Source: Bacteroidales bacterium
GTDB taxonomy: Bacteria; Bacteroidota; Bacteroidia; Bacteroidales; F082
Length of the DNA stretch: 6,964 bases
Assembly: GCA_900771045.1 (NCBI GenBank)
Contig: CAAGMM010000452.1
Span: forward strand, 1-6,964
Reading direction: 5' to 3'
Shown: positions 1 to 6,142 of the stretch, piece by piece
How positions within the stretch are numbered: the stretch's first letter is position 1
Layout: the number at the start of each line of letters is the position of its first letter
Notes under the pieces: model-generated
Database searches by the model: none
Seen by the model: only the letters and a program-made list of their open reading frames with translations
Told to the model about the DNA's origin: nothing
Translations under genes and position numbers: made by a program

Positions 1-9
1 AAAAATCAT

Positions 10-17
10 TATCTTTG
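10..17 (+). promoter_or_regulatory. Bacteroidetes-type -7 promoter element for the hydrolase gene
   Basis: The sequence TATCTTTG matches the Bacteroidetes primary-sigma -7 consensus TAnnTTTG exactly. Transcription would be expected to begin about 6-8 bases downstream, near 23-25, giving a leader of only about 12-14 bases before the ATG at 37. The -33 element would lie at or beyond the left edge and cannot be judged. The motif sits in the extended string ATTATCTTTGCAG (8-20), almost repeated at 901-913. Confidence 0.7.
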
Positions 18-36
18 CAGACTTCTTATCGAAAAT

Positions 37-828
37 ATGGTAAATCTCTATTATCGAACATACGGAGACAAGGGGAATCCGGCCATCTTAGTGCTTCACG
101 GCGTACTCGGCGTGTCGGACAACTGGGATAACTTCGGGAAACGATTCGCCGAACACGGATATTACGTCATCGTCCCTGATATGAGAAACCACGGCCAATC
201 GCCTCATACTGAGGCATTTAACTATAAGGTTATGGCCGAAGACGTTAAACATATCATCGATGCCGAAAATATTAAAAGGAGTGTGCTGATAGGGCACAGC
301 CTCGGCGGAAAAGTGGCGATGAACCTCGCATTCCTCTATCCCGAAATCGTCGAAAAACTCATCGTCCTCGATATAAGCCCGAGAGGATTCGACGACCCGA
401 CCGAACACGTGGGATTCATCGCCTCAATGTCGAGAATCAACCTGAAAGATGTGAAAAGCCGAGCCGACGTCGAAGTGGAACTCGCTAAAGATAATTACGA
501 CAGACGTATCGTGCTGTTCCTGCTGAAAAATCTGTCGTACAGCACCGAATTCGGATACCGGTGGAAGCCTAACCTGAAGTCTATCAACAATAATCTCCAC
601 GAAATAGGCCGCGGATTCGACCCGAAACACTCGTTCGACGGAGACACCTTATTTATAAGGGGCGGACTCTCAGACTACATCATGCCGGACGACTTCGACT
701 GTATGCGGCATCATTTCCCCAAATATAAAATGATTACGTTGCCGGAAGCCGGACACTGGATCCACGTCGATGACCCGGAAGGATTCGAAAACGCAGTCGA
801 AAATTTCCTGTCGGCAACGACTGACTAA
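37..828 (+). CDS. Alpha/beta-hydrolase, YbfF-like esterase
   Basis: This is a complete 263-residue cytoplasmic hydrolase of the alpha/beta-fold superfamily, close in size and layout to the YbfF esterases. The oxyanion-hole motif HGVLG is at residues 21-25. The nucleophile elbow GHSLGG is at 86-91 with Ser88 as the expected nucleophile. His240 in EAGHWIH is the expected catalytic base. The acid is probably Asp112 in LDISP, the position used in YbfF, although Asp213 in LSDYI is at the more classical place. No signal peptide or membrane segment is visible. The physiological substrate is unknown; this family acts on short acyl esters or thioesters in vitro. The ATG at 37 was chosen because its N-terminus is typical of the family and a promoter lies just upstream, but the frame stays open to the window edge. 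There is no Shine-Dalgarno sequence, only an A-rich leader. The gene has its own promoter and is separated from the ATPase operon by another, so a link to the ATPase is not implied. Confidence 0.9.
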   Translation: MVNLYYRTYGDKGNPAILVLHGVLGVSDNWDNFGKRFAEHGYYVIVPDMRNHGQSPHTEAFNYKVMAEDVKHIIDAENIKRSVLIGHSLGGKVAMNLAFLYPEIVEKLIVLDISPRGFDDPTEHVGFIASMSRINLKDVKSRADVEVELAKDNYDRRIVLFLLKNLSYSTEFGYRWKPNLKSINNNLHEIGRGFDPKHSFDGDTLFIRGGLSDYIMPDDFDCMRHHFPKYKMITLPEAGHWIHVDDPEGFENAVENFLSATTD

Positions 829-871
829 AAGACGGCCCCGCTTTTAAGGGACTGACTTGTGAATTTTTTTT
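826..871 (+). terminator. Possible weak terminator after the hydrolase gene
   Basis: A perfect 6-base inverted repeat, TAAAAG (826-831) and CTTTTA (841-846), encloses a 9-base GC-rich loop. A run of eight T follows at 864-871. The stem is AT-rich and the T run starts 17 bases after it, so this is a poor match to a classical intrinsic terminator. Termination somewhere in this gap is plausible because a new promoter follows. Confidence 0.25.
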
Positions 872-940
872 GAAAATTTTTTTAATCCGTGAAATTTTTT
901 ATTATCTTTGTAGTTAATAAAATAGGAAAACTTTATCAAT
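829..940 (+). other. AT-rich intergenic region between hydrolase and ATPase operon
   Basis: This 112-base gap has no gene. Its first part holds a weak inverted repeat that begins in the hydrolase stop codon (TAAAAG 826-831 and CTTTTA 841-846, loop of 9). Its middle has three T tracts (864-871, 877-883, 895-900) between short A runs. Its end holds the atp promoter and leader. The T and A tracts just upstream of the -7 element could act as an UP-like element or a weak transcription end for the hydrolase; neither is certain. Confidence 0.6.
903..910 (+). promoter_or_regulatory. Bacteroidetes-type -7 promoter element for the V-type ATPase operon
   Basis: TATCTTTG is an exact match to the TAnnTTTG consensus. 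Transcription is expected to start around 916-918, leaving a leader of about 23-25 bases before the atpE ATG at 941. No clear TTTG -33 element is present at the usual 19-21 base spacing, where the sequence is a T tract near 877-883; the nearest TTTG (869-872) is about 30 bases away, which is too far. It is the only strong promoter match I see in the intergenic gaps of the operon, so it probably drives all the atp genes. Confidence 0.75.
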
Positions 941-1555
941 ATGGAGAACGATAACAAGTTAGACGTCATTACGAAGAAAATTTTCGAAGAGGGCATAGAA
1001 AAAGCCGAGAAAGAGTCGGAAAACATCATCGCCGAAGCGAAAAAGAAAGCCGCCGCGATTATCGACAAAGCCAACCGCGAGGCCGCCGAAATATCCGCCA
1101 AGACCGCCGATGAAATCGACAAACTCCGCAAACAGAGCGCGGCAGAAATGGCTATGAGCGTAAGACAAAGCCTGACTTCGCTCAAACAGACGATAACGAA
1201 CCTGATAACGGCTTTCGTGACGGGCGAAATGACCGCGACGGCTTTTAACGACAAGGATTTCGTCAAACAGATGATGATGACAGTGCTGTCGAAATGGAAC
1301 CTCGACGGCGACAACAGCATCAATGTGCTCCTCAACGAAAAAGATAAGGCCGATTTTGAAGCGTATATAGCCGCCAAGGACAGGAAAATGCTTGATAATC
1401 TTGTTGTTAAAGCCGATAAAGATGTTGAAGACGGCTTCGTGATTTCACCGAAGGATAATTCCTACAAGATTGAGTTTACCGATGAGGCTTTCCAACGCTT
1501 CTTCTCGGATTACGTCAGAGAATACTCGAAAAAACTCCTGTTTGAGAAAAACTGA
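941..1555 (+). CDS. atpE: V/A-type ATPase subunit E (peripheral stalk)
   Basis: This 204-residue protein has the shape of V/A-ATPase subunit E, part of the peripheral stalk that holds the catalytic head still against the membrane stator. Residues about 10-100 form a long Ala-, Lys- and Glu-rich helix with heptad character, including the segments EAKKKAAAI and ANREAAEISAKTADEI. Residues about 105-204 form the globular C-terminal domain that contacts the head, ending in a region rich in Phe, Tyr and Lys. The length matches known E subunits (about 190-200). The ATG at 941 follows the promoter at 903-910; only a weak AGGA (924-927) lies 13 bases upstream. It is the first gene of the operon and its stop codon overlaps the next start by one base. 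In other V/A-ATPases E pairs with subunit G, but no G gene is seen here. Identification rests on fold pattern plus operon position. Confidence 0.9.
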   Translation: MENDNKLDVITKKIFEEGIEKAEKESENIIAEAKKKAAAIIDKANREAAEISAKTADEIDKLRKQSAAEMAMSVRQSLTSLKQTITNLITAFVTGEMTATAFNDKDFVKQMMMTVLSKWNLDGDNSINVLLNEKDKADFEAYIAAKDRKMLDNLVVKADKDVEDGFVISPKDNSYKIEFTDEAFQRFFSDYVREYSKKLLFEKN

Positions 1556-2394
1556 TGACGATGAACATTGTCGGCGGAAATTATTATTGCCTGCTCGCCG
1601 GACTGCCCGAAATCAGCCCGGATGACAAGAAACTGACGCTGAACGTCAGCGATTTGAGGTCGTACCTCTGCGATTATCTCACCGAAGACGAATTGGATGT
1701 CATCAACTTGTTCTTTCTTCCCAATGATAACGCACAGATACTCAGGCTTTTGAACGGAAAGGAACCTGATGCGTCGCTACAGACGGTCTTCGATACCGAG
1801 CGTCTCCGTGATGAACTCGCCGAACCCGTCTCACTGCCCGCATACCTTATTAAATATATCACCGACTCCCGCGACGAGGAACGCGAACCGTCAAACCGAC
1901 TCCCGGAGACGGAACTCAGCGAGGCTTACTGGAAATATATGCTTTCGTGCGGAAATTCAATGGTCCGCAAATATGCCGAGTTCTCAATGAACGTCAAAAA
2001 CCTCCTTACCGCGCTGAACTGCCGCAAACACCACCTCGACATCGAAAAAGAAGTGATTGGTGACGGACATTTTGCGGAAATGCTTAAGACGTCAAAGGCG
2101 CGTGACTTCGAACTCGGCGACGATTTCCCATACGCGGAGGACGTGATTTCACTGTTCGAGAAGGACAACCTCGCCGAAAGGGAATACGCAATCGATATGC
2201 TTTACTGGGATTTTCTCGACAAAGAGACGATTCACCGCTATTTCTCGCTTGAAAACGTCATCGCATTCATGCTGAAACTGATGATTGTCGAACGCTGGAG
2301 CAGACTCAACTCCGACGAGGGACGCCGCGTCTTCGAGTCGTTGGTCGTGAGGCTGAAGAACGACTTCAAATTCTCCAAAGAATTTAATTTGTAA
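1555..2394 (+). CDS. DUF2764 family protein of the V-type ATPase operon (candidate subunit C-like)
   Basis: This is the extra gene found between atpE and atpA in the ATPase operons of Bacteroidetes, Chlamydiae and spirochaetes. It encodes 279 residues from the ATG at 1555, or 277 from the in-frame ATG at 1561; the later start gives the N-terminus MNIVGGNYYCLLAGLP, in which the YYCLLAGLP motif is the recognisable family signature. The rest looks mainly helical and soluble, with no membrane segment. A conserved-looking C-terminal block includes YAIDMLYWDFLD (211-222) and MLKLMIVERW (239-248). Its function is not established. I infer a structural stalk role, possibly replacing subunit C (the socket between central shaft and proteolipid ring), because it occupies the position where C and F genes lie in complete operons and no C gene is visible. 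It overlaps the atpE stop by one base and is likely translationally coupled to it. Confidence 0.85.
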   Translation: MTMNIVGGNYYCLLAGLPEISPDDKKLTLNVSDLRSYLCDYLTEDELDVINLFFLPNDNAQILRLLNGKEPDASLQTVFDTERLRDELAEPVSLPAYLIKYITDSRDEEREPSNRLPETELSEAYWKYMLSCGNSMVRKYAEFSMNVKNLLTALNCRKHHLDIEKEVIGDGHFAEMLKTSKARDFELGDDFPYAEDVISLFEKDNLAEREYAIDMLYWDFLDKETIHRYFSLENVIAFMLKLMIVERWSRLNSDEGRRVFESLVVRLKNDFKFSKEFNL

Positions 2395-2418
2395 AAGTAA
2401 CCTGTAAAAAACAGATAA

Positions 2419-4188
2419 ATGAACGAAAAGACTAAAGGAAAGGTAATCAGCATCATCTCGAACCTGGTTCTCGTCAAGATTGAGGGGCCGGTGTTTCAAA
2501 ACGAGATATGCTACATCTGTCTCGGCAGCGAGAGACTGATGGCGGAAGTCATCAAAGTCATCGGCGAGACGGCATACGTGCAGGTTTTTGAAAGCACCAG
2601 GGGCCTGAAACCCGGTATCGTCGTCGAGTTTGACGGCCACATGCTTGAAGTGAAACTCGGACCGGGACTGTTGTCGAAAAATTTCGACGGACTGCAGAAC
2701 GACCTCGATAAGATGGACGGCGTCTTCCTGAAACGCGGCTGCTATACAAACGCACTCGAAGACGACAAGAAATGGGCTTTCACGCCGTTGGCGAAAGTCG
2801 GCGACGAAGTCGAGGCCGGCGACTGGCTCGGCAACGTGAAGGAAAACTGGCTCGACCATAAGATAATGGTGCCATTTAAGTTTGAAGGCAGATATTCCGT
2901 CGAAAGTATTGTGCCGGAGGGCGAATATACCATTTTGGACACCATCGCGGTGCTCCGCGACGCAAAAGGCGTGCAGCACAATGTGACGATGGTGCAGCAT
3001 TGGCCTGTGAAAGTGGCGGTCAGGGCTTATAAGGACAAACCGCGTCCGTATCGCCAGCTTGAGACGGGCGTCAGGGTTATCGACACGATGAACCCGATAT
3101 TGGAGGGCGGAACCGGATTCATACCGGGGCCTTTCGGCACGGGAAAAACCGTTCTCCAGCATTCATTGGCGAAATATGCCGAAGCCGATGTCATCATTAT
3201 GGCGGCCTGCGGCGAACGCGCCAACGAAGTGGTGGAGATCTTCTCGGAGTTTCCGCACCTCGTTGACCCGCGTACAGGACGTTCACTTTATGAACGCACG
3301 ACCATCATAGCAAACACGTCGAACATGCCCGTTGCCGCACGCGAGGCCTCGGTCTATACCGCAATGACGATAGGCGAATACTACCGCGCAATGGGACTGA
3401 AAGTGTTCCTCCTCGCCGATTCGACTTCACGTTGGGCACAGGCTCTCCGCGAGATGTCGAACAGACTTGAGGAACTTCCGGGACAAGACGCCTTCCCGAT
3501 GGACTTGTCGGCTGTTATCGCCGGGTTCTACGCGAGAGCCGGCATCGTGAAGCTGAACAACGGCAAAACGGGCTCCATCACCTTCATCGGAACGGTGTCG
3601 CCGGCCGGCGGTAACCTCAAGGAACCCGTCACCGAATCGACTAAAAAGGCGGCCCGCTGCTTCTACGCCCTTTCACAAAACCGCGCCGACTCGAAACGTT
3701 ATCCCGCCATCGACTCGCTCGAATCGTATTCAAAATACCTCGAATATCCTGAGTTTGTGGAGTTTTCAAAGAAAAATATCTGCGACGGCTGGGTCGATCT
3801 CGTGAACGAAGCGAGAAATATGCTCGTCAGGGGAAAGGAAATGCAGGAACAAATCAACATCCTCGGCGATGACAGCGTCCCGATTGATTATCATATTGTT
3901 CTGTGGAAGTCGGAATTGATCGACTTTACCATTCTCCAGCAAGACGCCTTCGACAAAATTGATGCGTCAACATCGATGGACAGACAGAGATATATGCTCG
4001 AGAAGATTATTGAAATTACTCGTGCCGATTTCAGCTTCGGCAGTTACGAAGACGTGGCTCCTTTCTTCAAAAACCTGATTAACGTCTTCCGGCAGATGAA
4101 CTATTCGGAATTTAAGTCGGAGCAATTCTTCGGTTTTGAAAAAGAAGCTCTCGAACTCGTCTCACAAGTGACGGAAGATAAAAAGTGA
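2419..4188 (+). CDS. atpA: V/A-type ATPase catalytic subunit A
   Basis: This is the catalytic subunit of the rotary ATPase head, 589 residues, the usual length for A subunits (about 580-590). It binds and hydrolyses, or forms, ATP at the A-B interface. An N-terminal beta-barrel spans about residues 5-75. The A-specific insertion (non-homologous region) covers roughly 110-200. The nucleotide-binding domain follows: Walker A GPFGTGKT at 237-244 with Lys243, the catalytic glutamate motif CGERANE with Glu266 and Arg267, the SNMPVAAREAS segment at 301-311, and Walker B FLLADSTSRWA with Asp334. The C-terminal helical domain fills about 440-589. All key catalytic residues are present, so the enzyme should be active. 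The N-terminal wording, such as YVQVFESTRGLKPG, is of the Bacteroidetes type. The gene begins 24 bases after the DUF2764 gene, without a Shine-Dalgarno sequence but with an A-rich upstream stretch, and lies 18 bases before the likely start of atpB. Confidence 0.97.
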   Translation: MNEKTKGKVISIISNLVLVKIEGPVFQNEICYICLGSERLMAEVIKVIGETAYVQVFESTRGLKPGIVVEFDGHMLEVKLGPGLLSKNFDGLQNDLDKMDGVFLKRGCYTNALEDDKKWAFTPLAKVGDEVEAGDWLGNVKENWLDHKIMVPFKFEGRYSVESIVPEGEYTILDTIAVLRDAKGVQHNVTMVQHWPVKVAVRAYKDKPRPYRQLETGVRVIDTMNPILEGGTGFIPGPFGTGKTVLQHSLAKYAEADVIIMAACGERANEVVEIFSEFPHLVDPRTGRSLYERTTIIANTSNMPVAAREASVYTAMTIGEYYRAMGLKVFLLADSTSRWAQALREMSNRLEELPGQDAFPMDLSAVIAGFYARAGIVKLNNGKTGSITFIGTVSPAGGNLKEPVTESTKKAARCFYALSQNRADSKRYPAIDSLESYSKYLEYPEFVEFSKKNICDGWVDLVNEARNMLVRGKEMQEQINILGDDSVPIDYHIVLWKSELIDFTILQQDAFDKIDASTSMDRQRYMLEKIIEITRADFSFGSYEDVAPFFKNLINVFRQMNYSEFKSEQFFGFEKEALELVSQVTEDKK

Positions 4189-4206
4189 TTATTTAAGATA
4201 TTGACA

Positions 4207-5520
4207 ATGAATAAGATATATACAAAAATCAGCCAGATAACAAAAGCCACGTGCAGCCTGAAGGCTACCGGAGTCGGTTTCGACGAGTTGGCTTTCATAG
4301 GCGGTCGTCTTGCGCAGGTCGTCAAGATCTGGGGCGACGAGGTCACACTTCAGGTCTTTTCAGGCACGGAAGGCATTCCGACAAACGCCGAAGTGACTTT
4401 CTTGGGAAAGGCTCCGACGTTGAAAGTCGGTGACGAACTCTGCGGGCGTTTCTTTGACGCTTTCGGCAAGCCTATCGACGGCGGCCCGGAAATCGACGGC
4501 GAAGAACGCGAAATCGGTGGCCCTTCCGTCAATCCGGTGCGCCGTAAACAGCCTTCGGAACTCATCGCCACGGGAATCGCCGGCATCGACCTTAACAACA
4601 CCCTCGTCTCCGGACAGAAGATTCCGTTTTTTGCCGACCCCGACCAGCCGTACAACCAAGTCATGGCCAACGTCGCGATGAAGGCGAAGACGGACCGCAT
4701 CATCCTCGGCGGAATGGGACTTACCAACGACGACTATCTGTATTTCAAGAATCTTTTTGAAAACGCCGGCATTCTCGACCATATCGTGTCGTTTGTGAAC
4801 ACGACCGAACGTCCTCCTGTCGAGAGACTCCTCGTCCCCGATATGGCTCTGACCGCCGCGGAATATTTCGCCGTCGATAAAAATGAGAAAGTGCTTGTCC
4901 TTCTGACGGATATGACGCTTTACGCCGACGCGCTGAGCATCGTCTCCAACCGTATGGATCAGATTCCGTCGAAAGACTCGATGCCCGGCTCGCTTTATTC
5001 CGACTTGGCGAAGATTTACGAAAAAGCCGTACAGTTCCCCAACGGCGGTTCGATAACGATTATCGCAGTCACGACGCTGTCGGGCGGCGACATCACGCAC
5101 GCAATTCCTGATAACACCGGCTATATCACTGAGGGTCAATTGTTTTTGCGCAAAGACACGGAAATCGGTAAGGTCATCGTTGACCCGTTCAGGAGCCTTT
5201 CGCGTCTGAAACAGCTCGTCATCGGAAAGAAGACGCGCGAAGACCATCCTCAGGTGATGAACGCCGCAATACGTCTGTACGCCGATGCCGCCAACGCCCG
5301 CACGAAACAGGAAAACGGCTTCGACCTGACCGACTACGACCGCCGCGTGCTTTCATTCGCAAAGGATTATTCGAATGACCTTCTCGCCATCGACGTTGAC
5401 CTGAAGACTGATGAGATGCTCGACAAGGCCTGGACGCTGTTCGCCAAGTACTTCAGCCCTTCCGAAGTGGCAATCAAGAAGGCGATTTCCGACAAGTTCT
5501 GGAAAGGCAGTAAAGATTAA
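4207..5520 (+). CDS. atpB: V/A-type ATPase non-catalytic subunit B
   Basis: This encodes the B subunit, 437 residues, which alternates with A in the head and supplies the arginine finger to the catalytic site. Visible landmarks are the N-terminal beta-barrel (about 1-75), a motif GRFFDAFGKPIDGGP near 80-94 typical of these subunits, and GGMGLTNDDYLYF near 168-180. In place of a P-loop it has FADPDQPYNQV near 142-152, with no Lys-Thr pair, as expected for the non-catalytic subunit. SLSRL has the probable arginine finger at Arg333, and GKKTREDHPQVMNA lies near 340-353. I chose the ATG at 4207; an in-frame TTG six bases earlier (4201) would add Met-Thr but is less likely. No Shine-Dalgarno sequence is seen. 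It lies 18 bases after atpA and 22 before atpD. Confidence 0.96.
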   Translation: MNKIYTKISQITKATCSLKATGVGFDELAFIGGRLAQVVKIWGDEVTLQVFSGTEGIPTNAEVTFLGKAPTLKVGDELCGRFFDAFGKPIDGGPEIDGEEREIGGPSVNPVRRKQPSELIATGIAGIDLNNTLVSGQKIPFFADPDQPYNQVMANVAMKAKTDRIILGGMGLTNDDYLYFKNLFENAGILDHIVSFVNTTERPPVERLLVPDMALTAAEYFAVDKNEKVLVLLTDMTLYADALSIVSNRMDQIPSKDSMPGSLYSDLAKIYEKAVQFPNGGSITIIAVTTLSGGDITHAIPDNTGYITEGQLFLRKDTEIGKVIVDPFRSLSRLKQLVIGKKTREDHPQVMNAAIRLYADAANARTKQENGFDLTDYDRRVLSFAKDYSNDLLAIDVDLKTDEMLDKAWTLFAKYFSPSEVAIKKAISDKFWKGSKD

Positions 5521-5542
5521 GTTGAAAAGATTTTTTTGACTT

Positions 5543-6142
5543 ATGGCGATAAAATTCCAATATAACAAAACCGCGCTTCAGCAACTTGAAAAACAACTGA
5601 AGATAAGGGAGAAGGCACTTCCTACGATAAAAAGCAAGGAATCAGCCCTCCGCTTGGAAGTCAGGCGATCCAAAGAAAAAGTTGCGGAACTTGATGCGAA
5701 ACTCGAAGACGCGATGAACAAGTCGAGCGACATAATCAGGCTGTGGGGCGAGTTCAACCCCGACGTCCTCGTCATCGACGACGTGAAGTTCGAGGCGAAG
5801 AAAATAGCCGGTGTCGATACGCCCGTCTTCCTCGGCGCGTCTTACAGCATAATGCAGTTCAGCGTCTTCAACACGCCTTCGTGGGTACTCGACGGCATCG
5901 ACTATATGAAGTCGCTGATCGATATGACGCTCGAAAGGGAGTTCTTCGTGAGGAAAATGGAACTTCTCAGCAAAGCGAGAAAGAAAACGACGCAGAAAGT
6001 CAATCTTTACGAGAAAGTCCAAATTCCGGGATTCCAAGAGGCAATATTGAAAATCAAACGCTTCATGGAGGACGAAGAAACGCTGACAAAGGCATCGCAA
6101 AAGATTGTGAAAACGCGGCAAACAAAGGAGGTTGACCTATGA
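5543..6142 (+). CDS. atpD: V/A-type ATPase subunit D (central rotor shaft)
   Basis: This 199-residue protein is subunit D, the coiled-coil shaft that rotates inside the A3B3 head and transmits torque to the proteolipid ring. The N-terminal helix (about 1-65) has the D-family pattern, starting near FQYNKTALQQLEKQLK and rich in Lys, Glu and Leu. A middle globular part (about 70-125) follows. The C-terminal helix (about 128-195) contains KVNLYEKVQIPGFQEAI (152-168), matching the family's V-N-x-L-E-x-x-x-I-P segment. In other V/A-ATPases the middle of D binds subunit F; no F gene is present here, so that surface may differ. The gene starts 22 bases after atpB with no Shine-Dalgarno sequence. Its last four bases overlap the start of atpI (ATGA), and its last codons contain the strong ribosome binding site of atpI. 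Confidence 0.94.
   Translation: MAIKFQYNKTALQQLEKQLKIREKALPTIKSKESALRLEVRRSKEKVAELDAKLEDAMNKSSDIIRLWGEFNPDVLVIDDVKFEAKKIAGVDTPVFLGASYSIMQFSVFNTPSWVLDGIDYMKSLIDMTLEREFFVRKMELLSKARKKTTQKVNLYEKVQIPGFQEAILKIKRFMEDEETLTKASQKIVKTRQTKEVDL
6124..6132 (+). promoter_or_regulatory. Perfect Shine-Dalgarno sequence for atpI
   Basis: AAAGGAGGT lies inside the end of atpD, with GGAGG ending 7 bases before the atpI ATG at 6139. It is fully complementary to the usual 16S rRNA 3' end. None of the other genes in the window has anything comparable, so it stands out. It also encodes Lys-Glu-Val near the AtpD C-terminus, so a chance origin is possible. Confidence 0.7.

Noticed and set aside
869..872. TTTG as a possible -33 element of the atp promoter
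   Set aside because: It is about 30 bases from the -7 element, whereas 19-21 bases is usual.
844..1377. Minus-strand open frame of 177 codons opposite atpE, with a Ser, Ala and Leu-rich hydrophobic translation
   Set aside because: It is the reverse reading of the Lys-, Glu- and Ala-rich coiled coil of AtpE, which gives Phe-, Ser- and Ala-rich peptides that look like membrane segments. It runs through the atp promoter and has no supporting signal.
2402..2414. Small inverted repeat CTGT-AAAAA-ACAG just upstream of atpA
   Set aside because: A 4-base stem with an A5 loop is expected by chance and too weak to act as a terminator or operator by itself.
2149..3162. Long open frame of 337 codons on the minus strand across the DUF2764-atpA junction
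   Set aside because: It lies opposite a certain atpA reading frame and the end of the DUF2764 gene, its translation is rich in His, Phe and Arg with no recognisable domain, and such frames arise from the C-ending codon bias of the plus-strand genes.
4360..5247. Open frame of 295 codons on the minus strand inside atpB
   Set aside because: It is fully contained in the well-conserved atpB gene, and its translation has low-complexity Arg, Asp and Val content and no known motif. It is a shadow of codon bias.
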